Below, in pieces: positions 1 to 10,966 of a stretch of DNA of 64,000 nucleotides. This stretch comes from Gautieria morchelliformis. Taxonomy: Eukaryota > Basidiomycota > Agaricomycetes > Gomphales > Gomphaceae. Each line of letters opens with the position of its first letter. Position 1 is the stretch's first letter. The notes beneath the pieces were generated by a model. It was not told where the DNA came from and searched no databases. It was given only the letters and a program-made list of their open reading frames with translations. The DNA is taken from assembly GCA_015179125.1 (NCBI GenBank), contig WHVA01000061.1:1-64000 (forward strand), in the 5' to 3' direction. Position numbers and translations under genes: made by a program.

Positions 1-1
1 T

Positions 2-154
2 ATGACCACAGAGGAGAAACTTGAGTTCCTTCCAGAGTTCCTCGCACTCGCAGACATAAGCGGAGTGCCCACTGCGGAAGGAATTTCCGAAAATGCGGAA
101 CATGGTCCACCGGAAGCGGAGGATGCGTCGGATTTTGTGACGCGCAGTGGGTGA
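2..154 (+). CDS. C-terminal end of an unidentified host protein (partial)
   Basis: An open frame enters at the left window edge and ends with TGA at 152-154. The 50 visible residues are acidic (runs such as TTEEKLEFLPEFLALADI and PPEAEDASDF) and have no domain I recognise. An ATG at position 2 is the first base triplet seen, but nothing shows that it is the true start; this is more likely the last exon of a gene lying mostly outside the window. A pyrimidine-rich non-coding stretch follows. Function unknown. Confidence 0.45.
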   Translation: MTTEEKLEFLPEFLALADISGVPTAEGISENAEHGPPEAEDASDFVTRSG

Positions 155-676
155 GATGTGTGCCCCTGCTGCCTGTACATAACCGGTTTGCCTGTCTTGA
201 AGTAGAGAATGAAAAGCCCCCACTCCCCTCACTTCGTACAGACCCACCGGATAAAGTCAAACAAAAACCAAATCCGACACCCCATCCCGCATCCGCCCTT
301 GGGAGAAACACCTTCCGAAGCGCTATGTTGTCGCTGCCACCCCTTGTTGGGTGCATATGTGCACCAGACTCCAAACCTAACATTTCTGTTGTTCTTTCTC
401 TTGATTTTGACCTGAAACTATGCTGACATTCATTCTATGCCTTTCACAATTTTCTTTGATTTTTTCGAGGCTGCATTACTACTCCTTTTCATGTTCTGTC
501 CAACCGACCCTTTGTGGGTGCTTGTGGACAAGTTTCCTTTTTGAGCTGCAGCTGTTCACTAACGTGTTACGTTCTATGGGCGCTTAGCACGGCACACCAG
601 TGCCTCAAGGGCGCTTAAGTGCCGGAACTTCGTATATGCGAGTGAAACAAGCCCATGCGCAGCCTCCCCTCCTCAG
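155..676. other. Non-coding spacer downstream of the partial gene
   Basis: The sequence is C- and T-rich near 230-330 and AT-rich afterwards. Open frames here are short and have no recognisable protein similarity. I see no gene. Confidence 0.5.
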
Positions 677-887
677 TGTTGACTATCACTGAGGAGGTGA
701 GTTTAATAGTGTACTTTCATAGTATGAAACTGAAAAAACATGTAGAACATTAAATAGGTAGCATTTCTTTATATTACGAGTGTTGACTATCACTGAGGAG
801 AACATTAAATAGTTTATTAATCTCCTGCAAGTCCCATCATTCATATCTGGCATATAACTTCCTACTTGCCCAAACCGAGTTCCTACA
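677..887 (+). repeat. Probable 5' LTR of a truncated Ty1/copia element
   Basis: The stretch starts with TGTTGACT, ends with TACA, and is followed directly by the copia primer-binding motif GGTTATGGGCCC. A 20-bp unit (TGTTGACTATCACTGAGGAG) occurs at 677 and again at 781, so the LTR could start at either copy. The first copy sits in a perfect 10-bp-stem hairpin with its upstream flank (667-694). The matching 3' LTR is not in the window. Confidence 0.4.
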
Positions 888-900
888 TGGTTATGGGCCC
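888..900 (+). promoter_or_regulatory. Copia primer-binding site, initiator-tRNA half-molecule type
   Basis: GGTTATGGGCCC lies immediately after the LTR. Its complement, GGGCCCATAACC, is the anticodon stem-loop sequence of eukaryotic initiator tRNA-Met, the region used by Drosophila copia for half-tRNA priming. The same motif follows the 5' LTRs of two other copia elements in this window. Confidence 0.55.
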
Positions 901-1152
901 TGGAGAACAATCTACAAAGGTGCTAGGAGTGGAGAAGCTTGCCACAGATGGAAGTAATTGGCCATTATGGCGTGCAACCCTCCAAAGCTATTTCGAGTCG
1001 AAGAATCTATTGAGACACATAGAGGGAGTTGCTGTTAAGCCCCCTGATCCTCCAACATTCCCTGTTGGCCATACTCTCACTGATGTGGAGGAGGCACAAG
1101 TGGAAAAGGCTGAGGAAAGGCTCGAAAAATACCTTGCTAGAGAAGGCCAGGT
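890..1152 (+). pseudogene. Ty1/copia Gag N-terminus, truncated by a gypsy insertion
   Basis: The frame encodes a copia Gag start: a KLATDGSNWPLWRATLQSYF stretch of the type 'L-x-G-x-N-W-x-x-W' and a charged EEAQVEKAEERLEKYL helix. After about 85 residues it ends abruptly at 1152, where a gypsy LTR begins. After that point the frame reads LTR sequence. No zinc knuckle or pol follows, so this is only the 5' tip of an old copia copy, broken by a later insertion. Confidence 0.6.
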
Positions 1153-1708
1153 TGTAAGAACCCGGCCTTTGGCCGGTTACTTACCGGTAAAACCTTCTTC
1201 CGAGCCCGAGCCGTGTGATATTCGTGCCCGAGTACATATGATCCATATCCGCGCCCGAGCCCGAGCTTGAGTTTCATATCCGACCTTGATCCCATGCCCG
1301 TATCCCCTTAGTTACTGATTCCGCTCCATCACACATCATTCGTATATTACCTTGCCCTGACCTCGGCCTCCTGACCTCGCCCTGACCTCCACTAATATGT
1401 TCGCCCCTGACTCGCACCCTCGCCCGTATATAACCCCCTTGTATGCATTCCTACTCCTCAGTCTGAAAATCAACTATCATATCCCTTCGATCCTTAGCTA
1501 GTTTCTACGCCTCGCCTCTTAAGCCAAACCTCGCCTCTTATTCGTTTGCCTCCGAAGTTGGACCTCGTGCATAGGGTCGGCGCAGCACATAAGCTGAAGC
1601 CAAGTCCCTCTCCGACTTCCCCATCCAAACCTCGCCTCGTGACCTCGGACCTTACCTCGGGCTTCGCTCCCGACCTCGGTCAACCTTACAATGGATCGTA
1701 TCGTAACA
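1153..1708 (+). repeat. Ty3/gypsy 5' LTR
   Basis: The stretch begins TGTAAGAACCC inside the copia gag and ends GTAACA just before the gag leader of a gypsy element. It has a TATA-like CCCGTATATAACCCC near 1428. Its last 160 bp align loosely with the end of the LTR at 12346-12798 (shared 'GGCGCA..CA..AAG.TGAAGCCAAG.CCCTCT' pattern and TAACA end). The two are therefore one superfamily but too diverged to be LTRs of one insertion. Confidence 0.5.
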
Positions 1709-1752
1709 GTATTTTCAGACTCCTTACACCCTACGTATCCCTTTTCTTCACT

Positions 1753-2982
1753 ATGTCCATAATGACCCGTTCTCGCACCCTTCGGGGTATATCAGAACAA
1801 CGACATTTCTCGGAAGCCCCCGATGACTCACCACCGTCTCTGGGGGTACCCCTCGCAGACCCCGCCGAGCCTAGTAACAAAGGCAAAGGTAGGGCTAACC
1901 CCGGTGATCCTTCAGGTGATCCAGGTAATGGCTCGGGAAGTTCTGACAACGATCAGGACCTCCCCAACCTGCGACCCGAGGACCTCGGTGACCTCGAGGA
2001 CAACGAGCTTATGCGTCGAGTGTTCATCAAACTCACAAAACCTCGCGAGTCCGAAGCACGAGCCAAGGTCAAGGAACCGGATAGTTATGACGGTACTGAC
2101 CAGGCCAAGCTTCGCACCTTCTTCCTTCAATGCGTACTCAACTTCCGAGATCGCCCCACAGCTTTCAAAACTGGGGCCTCGAAGGTGCAGTAAGCTATTT
2201 CTTACCTGTCCGGCTCAGCTCTACAGTATTTTGAGCCGGCGATCCTCGGCGAAGTGCAACCCGAGCCAGATTGGCTCGAGGACTGGGACAGCTTCAAGGC
2301 CGAGCTCGAGCTCAACTTCAGGCCATACGACAAGGCCGCCCAAGCCGAGATTGACCTCGAGAAAATCGTTATGAAAGAGCACCACAAGGCCGCGCGATTC
2401 TTTATCGATTTCGCCCGAGCTTCGACTCGGACTCAGTGGAACGATGCGGCCCTCCGACACTTCGCCTACAAGGGCTTGGCCAAAAGAATCAAGGACAACT
2501 TGCTTCACTTCCCTCGATTCCGCAGCCTCGCCAAGCTTAGGAACTTCGCGCTGGAATGCGACAGCCGTTACTGGGAGCGTAAGGAATATGACGCCATGAT
2601 CAATGGTCGTAGCTCCCAGCCGGCACGCACTGCTAATCAGTCCAGCAGCAATGCCACTAACAACAACCAGTCGTTCAGCGGTTCTAATAACAATAAGAAC
2701 CGCAACAAGACTAACAACAACGGCAAGGGTTCCAACAATAACTCTTCGAACAACAAGGGTCAGCCCGACATTTCGAGCAAACTCGGGAAGGATGGCAAAC
2801 TACTTCCCGAGGAGCGCCAACGTCGGGTCGACCAAGGCCTTTGTCTGCTTTGCGGCACCAAAGGCCACATCGTCAAGGACTGCCCGAAGAACAAGTCTAC
2901 CAGCGGTAGCGGTTCTAAAGGTCGGGCAGCGAAGACCCCTAACGAGGGGACTTCGGCCTCCATTACAGAGGTGAAAAAATAG
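1753..2982 (+). pseudogene. Ty3/gypsy (chromovirus) Gag, one nonsense codon
   Basis: The first ATG after the LTR opens a frame (MSIMTRSRTLRG) that runs to a TAA at 2191-2193, directly after KVQ. The same frame then continues without interruption to 2982, so a single nonsense codon splits one Gag. Residues typical of fungal chromovirus Gag are visible: the PDSYDGTDQAKLRTFF capsid start, an FIDFARASTRTQWNDAAL segment, an Asn-rich linker, and a CCHC zinc knuckle CLLCGTKGHIVKDC (C-x2-C-x4-H-x4-C). The neighbouring protease frame starts 50 bp downstream. Non-functional as read. Confidence 0.8.
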
Positions 2983-3032
2983 GTAGCAACCTCGGAACCA
3001 CATGATCTGAGGATTGCGGTAACCTCACCCAT

Positions 3033-3728
3033 GTGCTCAGACTCAGTGCCGCTTCTCATTCATTGTCCAAAGATTCCCTTAATGTAGATTTAACCTCGCC
3101 TTCGCTCCCCAACGTCGCTTTTGTTGCATTAGTTGACTGCGGGTCCTCAGATTGTTTTATTGAATCCAGATTTGTCCAGAAGTACTCTATGCCTGCTTAT
3201 CCAGTCTCCCCTATACCTCTGAAACTATTTGACGGTAGTACTAACACTACCATTACCCAAGCTCTAGACCTCTGCATCCGCTTTCCGACTGGCGAACAAC
3301 AATGGGTTACCTTCTACGTAACCTCGCTCGACTCGAGTTGCTCGATGATACTTGGCCACAACTGGCTCACCCGCTACAATCCGTCGATTGACTGGGTATT
3401 GGGCAGTATTACTTTCAAGACCATCGACCTAACTACGACTCCAGTGACCACGGCGATGTCAGCCCGCTCAGCTTCGGCTACGACTTCGACCTCGCCTACG
3501 GCATCTTCGCCTCCGCCTCCGACCTTGCCTCCGAAGTTGCAAGCACTGCTCGTTTCCCTAATCAATGCACCCGCTTTCATGCGCGCGTCTAGGTTGGAAG
3601 GGTCCGAAGTGTTTCAGCCTGATCTGGCTTCGCCTGGGCTCCTCGCCAGAGGGGCAACATCGGGAGAAAGTTCCTCCGAACTTTCTGAGAATGTTAAGAA
3701 ACATGAGAATGGGGCGAACAGCAGGTAG
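3033..3728 (+). pseudogene. Ty3/gypsy retropepsin domain; reverse transcriptase missing downstream
   Basis: The frame has the retropepsin signature ALVDCGSSDCFIESRF followed by the ILGHNWLTRYNPSIDW motif, which precedes RT in chromovirus polyproteins. The catalytic triplet reads D-C-G instead of D-[S/T]-G, so even this domain looks impaired. The frame continues into a Ser/Pro linker and stops at 3728 before any RT motif. RT and RNase H are absent between here and the integrase at about 8.1 kb, which may belong to a second gypsy copy. Confidence 0.75.
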
Positions 3729-5143
3729 AGTGGACGTAGAGGGGGAGTGGTCGGTGGGTGCGGCGAACTCTGGCGAAGATGCTAGGGAGTGACGGGAGGG
3801 AGCATAGAGACAGTGGGGTAAGAGAAATAGACAGGTCATGACCAGTGTCTCATTGAGTCACTACCCCTTTATCCTACCTAACGACACCGAGTAACATCAA
3901 AAGCAACACCCATCGACGATCCGTGCAACGACGGCCTCCCACCACCCACGATGCAGACACTTACCCCTGTCTGAGTGCAACTATGACGCACACTCATATC
4001 TGCGTGTATCCACCTTGAAGGGACAACGCAGAGGAGTCTGATCACAGGGCCGCCCGATGCGAGCATAATCAGCAGCAGATGCGACTTTCGAGTCAATCGC
4101 AATTATCCTACACAATCCGATGAGTTTCAATCGAGATTCAGTGCTCAAAGTCGCTCACAGACCCAGAAGTCGAATTCTACACTCCCTAGCTTCACACCCA
4201 ACGTCGTGAACGGCACCTTTTTTGCAGCCCAGGCAGGACCTGAATCCACCTCTAGGGGATCTTAATAGGTCCCCAAACCCATCTGGAGGCGTTGTAAGCC
4301 GCGCCGGGCACGCAGCTACATCCACTCGTGCCCGCGGCCCCCACTCACTCCATCGCCCCCCTCACACACCCAGACACGAACCTTATCACCCCTAGAGGCC
4401 ACACCGACCTCCAGGTCCCCATTACGCACATCCTACATTGCCGCTGGCGATTTCTCCATCGATCTTTCCATCTGAAGCCGCCATTCGATTCTCCAGGCAC
4501 CCATACGCTTCAGGACCGCCTTAAGGCCCTCCATCACGCAGAACCCTGTCCAGGGCACCCTTCCCTGCGCATCCTGACTCCCCATGACCATTTCCGTGAG
4601 GTACTCGCCGTGCGCCAACCCCTCACACCGTTTCGACTGCCACCAGTACCTTTTCGCACATACTTCGCACACACAGCCACCGCCAGACCAATTGGGCCTC
4701 CCATGCCTTCCTACTCCATGCCCATAGCCTCTAAGCCCTGAAACCGACGCCTAGACATTCTTTTTCCCCGTTCTGTTGTCACCCTTTCAACACCATTTCT
4801 GTGCATCCCACGCCACCACTCGCCCATGTCCGTTCCCACTTGTTCACTCACACCGCCACCGCGTCCTGTTCATATCACATCGTTCACTCTGTTACCACCA
4901 TCATCGTCGAACGCAGCGATCCTAAACCCCAAGCTCATGCCAACACCGCCGCTCTTTCTATCCTTCATGGCTTACCATCAACGTTTTCACTTCCTTTCGA
5001 CACCTCTATTCTCACGACACTACCTCCTGCCTACATCGATCACATGCCACCACTCGCTGCACTACTTGCTCAACAGCGCTCCATTTCTGTACAAACTCCA
5101 TCAAAACCTCAATCTTTCGGAGTTGATAGAGCTTGAGGGGGAG
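3729..5143 (+). other. C-rich internal region of an LTR element without recognisable domains
   Basis: The sequence is strongly cytosine-biased and yields only Pro/His/Thr-rich open frames with no recognisable motif. It ends in a polypurine tract, GCTTGAGGGGGAG (5131-5143), placed exactly before the LTR at 5144, as expected for the 3' untranslated part of a non-autonomous or deleted LTR element. No 5' LTR partner was found. Confidence 0.4.
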
Positions 5144-5557
5144 TGTTGTAACCACAAGGTAATTTACCGAGGCGCACATACGTGCGTATACACGAGTTAC
5201 GAGTCGAGGCTATCCAGCATGCATGCTGGATCGCACGAGCCACCGAAGCCGAGCCAAGGCACCACGCGTGCAACGAGATCCGAGTATCAATACATTAGCC
5301 AAAACCGGAGATGCAGATCCCGGCGCATTTGTAGGGAGCAGGCTGCATAGTTCAGCATCTACTTAGCCTGTATCAAACCTCCTATCACAGTAGTATAAGT
5401 CGCATTACATGTACTGTAGAAATGACACACGAATCTCAGCCATCCGGCTTCGAGTCACAAGCCGCAGTCCTCTGCGCTCAAGTCAAAGCGCACCACGAGT
5501 CGAGTCGAGTCTGCCTCTGCGCTCGAGTCAATGCGCATGCCTAAAGCACTTCTAACA
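5144..5557 (+). repeat. 414-bp LTR with preceding polypurine tract
   Basis: It starts TGTTGTAACC directly after a GA-rich tract and ends TCTAACA. At 5558 the sequence changes to a LINE RNase H reading frame on the minus strand, so the element inserted into the LINE. It contains a palindrome, ATCCAGCATGCATGCTGGAT, near 5213. No terminal duplication can be tested because the other side is internal element sequence. Confidence 0.5.
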
Positions 5558-5564
5558 TTATAAT

Positions 5565-6127
5565 AATACTGTCCTGGCCCACTTCATCGGCTGCTGATTG
5601 CCTTGATCGCCACCTGGTTGTCAATGCCGATGGTTACCCCATCTAGAAATTCGTATTCCTGCAGCATAGTGGCCGCGAGGATCATTCTCACTATCTGCCT
5701 CGTAGACTGTGTGGCTTTGGTCAGTTCCTAAATAGTATTGAAGTACTCTCCTCTGTGTGCCATTGTTGAACAGGACTGCGGCGGCCCCAACTCCTCCTTC
5801 ACAGCTGGATCCGTCCACATAGATTTTTACCATGGACGTGTCCTTGCTGTCGTCGGTGATCGCTGCCTCCTCTGAACTAGCTATGCTGGTTTGCACCGGT
5901 GGGCGCCAGGATGGGTGGTGCCATGCTGGGTGTATCGTTTCGACCGTTCCAGGTGCAAGGTTGTGAGCTCGCATTAGCTCGTGTAGCAGTGACCGGTGGC
6001 TCTGTACCTGCAATACATTTGTGTCCGTAGAGTTGATGAGATCTTGTTGTGCCACGTCTGATTTGTTGAGGTTTTGCTGCCATATGTTCAGTGTCGTGAG
6101 ATTGCCACTTGCGGTCATACTACTCAT
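5565..6127 (-). pseudogene. LINE ORF2 remnant: endonuclease start joined to RNase H
   Basis: The frame opens with the conserved endonuclease start LNIWQQNLNKSDVAQQDLIN. After about 100 residues it jumps straight to a ribonuclease H domain (MVKIYVDGSSCEGGVGAAAV, then a YEADSE helix and, in another frame, IGIDNQVAIKAISSR). About 2.5-3 kb of coding sequence, including the whole reverse transcriptase, is missing relative to the normal order EN-RT-RNase H. A further frameshift separates the RNase H halves near 5650. It cannot mobilise itself. Confidence 0.7.
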
Positions 6128-8015
6128 GGAGGGGGGGTCGTGAGGGTGAAATTCTGCCGTTGATGCTCGACCCGAACCCTAGCTCGTCTAGTGACTGCTG
6201 ACGGGTGGTTGACGTGCTCCTTGCTCGGTTGCCCCAGTTGGTGGATCGTGCCCTGTGCAATTGGGGAGGGGGGCCGCTTCGTGGTTGGTTCCAGTATGTC
6301 GGGTGAGGGTCCAGGCTGCCTGTCGCAGCACTGGCTGCAGGGCGGAAACGTGGGTGCACTGTCGGGTGAGGATGATTGTGTTTGAGTTCCTGCCAGGTGT
6401 GGGTTTCCTCCCAGGACCGTGGGTCCTTGCTAGAAGGGAAAAACCTCATGTCAGTTTCAGGGTATCTAAGTTGAATCCGCTGGGTATGCTCCTTGAACTG
6501 GGGGCATTCCTGGTCCCAGGACACGTGCCCTACATCCTTGCAATTGGTGCATCTGTATATCTTGGGGTTAGTCACCCCGCACTCTACCGTTCTGTGTCCT
6601 GTGTTGCCATGTTCCGCAGGTGTCTATGGGTTGGGGGCATTTCGCCGCCATGTGGGACACCCCTAGCTTCTGACACTTTAGGCACCTTCTGGCCGCCTGT
6701 AGCATCTTCCTTACTGTCATCCTAGTGCCCGTGATGAGTATCCTGCATCTGATGAGCGTGTTTGCTGCCATGCGGTTTCGCAGCTGTATGGTCATGTGCG
6801 CAGTCGACTGTGTCTGCATCCGTTTCCCTGGGGGCTTTATCCACCTGGCGGCGATGATGTCCCCTCTCTCCAGACTGTTGGCGCCTTCAATGTCTGACAG
6901 GTCGGATCGCGAGTCTGGATTGAATCGGATCGGTACGAATTTGGCTATTACTGAATAATTGTTGGGCTTGATGGCTGAGGTTTGGCTGAATTTGGATAGG
7001 AAGGTGGCGGTGGTCTGATGGTCCTGTAGTTGCTCCACCGCTTCTTCTGTTTGAAACTCTAGGTAGAATGCGCCATTTGGGAGCCTCTGTACGCCAACTA
7101 CTCTTGGATTCTCCTGGTCATCGTCTTCCCAATCCATTTCTCTGATAACTTGATTGGCATCTGTGGCCTCTGGCACTCTATCAATCATTATCTGCCTGGC
7201 ACGGAGGTCGCATCTGGCGAGGGTACTGGACTGGAGACTGACAGGCTTCGTCACGCATGCCGCCAGAGCTGCTGCGTACATCGGATATCTCGGCAATTTG
7301 TTTGGTGGTGCCCGTTCCTTGTCTTGCACTGTTTGGGAGGGTACTTGTATTGCGACCGCGTCTATAATACGCTGCGCCATCCCATCACTCTCTTGCCTCA
7401 ATTCCTCTACTGTGCTTGCCAGGCTATTAGTGGAGCTCCTGATTGTCGTTGTTGCCATTTGTATACTCTGTATCACAGGTGCTAGGATGTCGTTCATCCC
7501 GCACAGGTGTTCCTTGACTGTGGTGGCTACTTTGGCCACAATGTTTCTTTCTGCTAAGTCAGTTATTAATGTGGCAACTGCTCTGATACCTTCTTCCATT
7601 GTCTTCGGTATTGATGCTTGAGCCTCCACAAGGTGTAGCAATGCTGTGGCTAGGCTGTGGAGTGATATGGATTGTCTCTCTGGGAGTAGCCGCTTGTTGA
7701 GTAGGTATTGGTGGGCTTCCTCTGGGGATTGTGTCGCTTCCCTTGGCAGGGATGGTCCATCGCTCCTGTTTGCGGTCTGTGAGCCCGAGCGGAGTGCGTG
7801 ACTGTCTGTGACCGCTGGGGTATGCCGCTGGGATGGCGGTTTTTTGGCGGGTCCTGAGACTGCCTGGTTCGGCATCGTTCTGGTAGCTGGATGCCGCTGT
7901 CCTGCTGCAGGATGTGAACTAGTTGATCAATGTGGATTTGGAGTGTTGAAGATATGGCGAGTTTTTGAGCTTGGAGGGCATGGGAAAGTAGGGTGTTGTC
8001 GTGGCTCTGGTTCAA
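6120..8015 (-). pseudogene. LINE ORF1 (Gag-like, CCHC knuckles), frameshifted
   Basis: Three overlapping minus-strand frames make up one ORF1. 8015 to about 7860 gives the N-terminus (HALQAQKLAISSTLQIHIDQ); 7875-6568 gives a coiled region, an RRM-like stretch (RARQIMIDRVPEATDA) and the first knuckle, CLKCQKLGVSHMAAKC; 6575-6120 gives further knuckles (YRCTNCKDVGHVSWDQECP) and a Pro-rich tail. Two frameshifts join them. The protein would coat the LINE RNA. It overlaps the ORF2 start by a few bases. Confidence 0.7.
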
Positions 8016-8129
8016 GGAGCGCTGGGGCTAGGATTAAGCATGCCTTACAGGTGCTGGCAACTGCCTCAATTGTGATATATTTTATGAAATATAGATGAGC
8101 TAAGTTATATATACATATATGTGACATTT

Positions 8130-8938
8130 ATAAACATCCTCCGTAGTACTTTGCCGCTTAACCAAGCAGAGCATATTTATCCCGACTTACAACACAGTCA
8201 CATCCGCAGACCTCACCCACCTGTTTGCCTTGCATGTGTTCTCGAAGCAGGGTGTCCCTAGTCATGTGACATCCGACCGAGGTTCGGAATTCATCTCACA
8301 CTTTTTCCATTCCCTCGGTAAGGCTCTCGACATGAAACTGCATTTCACCTCGGGATATCATCCCGAAGGCGATGGTCAAACCAAATGTGTAAACCAAACT
8401 CTGGAACAGTATCTTTGTGTGTATTGCATCTACCAACAGGACAATTGGTCCGAGTTGCTACCACTTGCCGAGTTTGCATACAACAATGCTCCGAGTGCAA
8501 CTACCGGCATCTCACCCTTCTTTGCCAACAAGGGATATAACCCGAGCCTCATGGTTCACCCTGAACGGGACCTCGCATCCTCCCGAGCCCAAGACTTCAC
8601 AGTTGACCTTGACAAGCTACATGCTACCCTGAAGGAGCAAATTAAACTTGCTCAATCTTGGTATCAGGTCTCAGCTGACACAGGTTGCGCTCCCGCTCCC
8701 GAGTTTGCGATAGGATCCTCCATGTTTGTAAAAGTGCAGTTCTTCCGGACAACCTGGCCCTCGAAGAAGCTGGCTGAGAAGTACCTCGGTCCCTTTGAGA
8801 TTATTGGCCAGGCCAGATCCCAAGCTTACATTCTACGCCTGCCGGATAGCCTTCAGGCAGTCTACCCGGTCTTTCACGTCTCCATGCTCAAACCCGCAAT
8901 CCCGAACACCATTCCAATTTGGGTTCAGTCTCCACCAC
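8130..8938 (+). pseudogene. Ty3/gypsy integrase C-terminal half
   Basis: The frame shows the integrase core VTSDRGSEFISHFF, then HPEGDGQTKCVNQTLEQYL (catalytic Asp region and Glu-equivalent stretch), then the GPFEIIGQ and VYPVFHVSMLKP end motifs of chromovirus integrases. The zinc-binding N-terminus and all of RT are lost upstream of the LINE junction. At 8938 the reading is broken by a solo LTR; it resumes in the same frame at 10438 with the chromodomain. Confidence 0.8.
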
Positions 8939-10437
8939 TGTTTTGGAACCCTTCAAGACTTTGGTGTTATTGCTAACACTTCAATCTATCAGAACGTGTC
9001 GTTTACGAGACTCAAAGAATATTAAACAATGCTGCAGCACAACTCCGGAAATAATTTAATATTTGTACCTTGGTTGCAATCCGCGTAAAAACTAGTCCAA
9101 GTTAATACGGATGGAAGGCAATGCGTTTCTTAGCAGCACTGAACAATAAACTAAAAGACTGTAGGTTCAAGGACACTATCGGGGTCCAAGCGTATTCCAA
9201 AATATAAAGGAATGTACTTAGCAGGCGAGTTTATAAATGGACTGCCCTGATAATCTACCAGCGCACAGCAATAAAACGAGAGGCAAAGAATAGAATCTAA
9301 AGCGGCTTTTACAAGTAACAGGAATTGACTTGTGAAAGATATTAACCAGGAAAATCAACTGATCAACTCTCTCGGGTATTGGAGTGCGAATGGCAAGACT
9401 ATCAATTGACAGACTCACTCTGTAGAATTACACCCGGAGGATTAGTCTAGGTGGCTAAGCAGAAAAGTATCTACTTAACAAGGAATTAGACACTAAAGTA
9501 AGTGAATAACCCTAGCTGGGGTTAGCAGCTTAGTAAGATGCAAGTCACACGAGTCACGTGTAGGATAGAAGCAGTAGATTGCTAGATTGGATTATTCTCC
9601 TAGGGGGTCAGAATGGCCTCCTTTTATATTGTAAATTACACAGGATTACGTAAAATGGGGAGCTTCTATCTATTAGGCGAGTGATGTCATAAGTAAATAT
9701 TTGCGCAGCTAAAACACACCCTCGTAACTATAGTGGTGTGTTTGTGCAAGGAAATTAAGAATAGATAGCCAATCACCTTCTCTGATTTGCACTGCCCAGC
9801 ATAGCCTTACACAGCCCTGCATAGCCTTGCATAGCCCTGCATAGCCCTGCACAGCCCTATGATGTCAAGGGTCCTATTTCAGGGGTTGTGGCACTAAGCT
9901 TGGAGGCTCAGCATCCAATAAGATTGCTTGATTATGCACCCTAGTTTTGGCTCTGCATATCATTGGGCAGTCTTGCACACAGCCTTACACAGCCATGGTT
10001 GCTATGAGGCAAGTCATGTGTCTGCTGGGTTTGAACTATATTTAAGTGTACAGGCTTGTGTAAGCTGCACCGGATATTCCCAATCTCACCAGCTGAGATT
10101 GAAAGAGCCAAAGTGTCGGAGTTGTGGGTGTTTGAGGACGTGCGGCTCTGAATAAGCGCGTTCGAGGATCGCTCCGGTCGGAGTTCGAAATTGAGCGCCG
10201 ATGACAAAGTTATGGACTCTCATGGGTTCATAGCCTTTGTCAAACACAATAAAGCAGTTTTGAGCCAAGGAGGTCAGGAAAATTGGCGAAAAATGCAAGA
10301 AAATTCAAGGAATATTCTAAAAACAGTTCCCCATCAAAGCTGCATGTATTGGCTGACGTTAAGATGGGAAAAAGGTTTTTACAGACTTTTTAATGCTTTT
10401 TTCGAGATTTTTAAACTAGAAAGCTGGTTCCTACACA
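8939..10437 (-). repeat. 1,499-bp solo LTR inserted in the chromovirus
   Basis: It begins TGTTTTGG and ends CTACACA. It is flanked by 5-bp repeats, ACCAC (8934-8938) and ACCGC (10438-10442), which differ by one CpG to CpA change. Removing the insert with one flank copy rejoins the integrase tail and chromodomain in frame, reading SPPPPVEIDSETGYEI. A TATA-like TATAAAAGGAGG lies on the minus strand near 9616-9627, which suggests the orientation. There is no coding capacity and no partner LTR. Confidence 0.7.
9801..9860. repeat. Six 10-bp tandem repeats
   Basis: Variants of ATAGCCCTGC / ACAGCCCTGC are repeated six times without spacer, with two more dispersed copies near 9979-9993. The array lies inside the solo LTR, in what would be its U3 half if the LTR is on the minus strand. 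Confidence 0.75.
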
Positions 10438-10675
10438 ACCGCCCCCAGTTGAAATTGACAGTGAAACAGGGTACGAGATTTCCGAGATTCTTGATTCCAA
10501 GATCAACCGACGATGTAGACCCTGTAACCTCCTGTACCTTGTCCATTGGGCTAGTTATGAAGGTACCAATGAAGAGACGTCATGGGTCCTTGCGACCAAG
10601 CTCGGCCATGCAGCCAAGATCATGACCGATTTTCACTCAGCCTACCCTGCCAATCCTGGACCATGGGTTCCTTGA
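10438..10675 (+). pseudogene. Chromodomain and end of the gypsy polyprotein
   Basis: In frame with the integrase once the solo LTR is removed, the sequence encodes YEISEILDSKINRRCRP, then LYLVHWASYEGTNEETSWV and an AAKIMTDFHSAYP helix, ending at TGA 10673-10675. The aromatic positions of a chromodomain (Y-W-W) are visible. Such domains direct integration toward modified histones. This identifies the element as a chromovirus. Confidence 0.85.
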
Positions 10676-10966
10676 ACCCGAGCTTCGGCTCTCCCATTTC
10701 TTTCACTCATTTTACGGTCACTTTCTTAGTTAGACACAACACTCTTTGCTATGTTTATCTTGGCTGTTTTGCCGAATAGCTACGCTTTTAGTTCTTGGCT
10801 TTTCTCTCTGTCTGTTCATTTCACTTCTGTTCCTGATTCCAATTCTGAAACAAAAAGCACCAAGAAAAAAGATTCACATTAGGTAGAAAAACTGAAAACA
10901 TTATTAGTTCTAGTTATCCTCCATAGTAGCATCCCCATCCGCATCCCTTTCCCCATCATCCCCCGA

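Larger units (their letters stand above)
5558..8125 (-). mobile_element. Deleted Tad1-like LINE (non-LTR retrotransposon)
   Basis: Read on the minus strand, the order is a TA-rich leader, ORF1 with CCHC knuckles, an ORF2 start, then an RNase H domain. Endonuclease and reverse transcriptase have been deleted. The 5' side (about 8125) abuts a gypsy integrase frame that starts with a degraded 'VVVDRLTKQ'-type motif; the 3' side is cut by the LTR at 5557. RNase H-bearing LINEs with triple-knuckle ORF1 are typical of the fungal Tad1 clade; the clade name is inferred. Confidence 0.7.

Noticed and set aside
9801..9860. Possible CRISPR-like array
   Set aside because: The 10-bp units have no spacers, and the genome is eukaryotic.
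10191..10625. 144-aa plus-strand frame as a separate gene
   Set aside because: Its second half overlaps the chromodomain in a different frame and its first half lies in the solo LTR.
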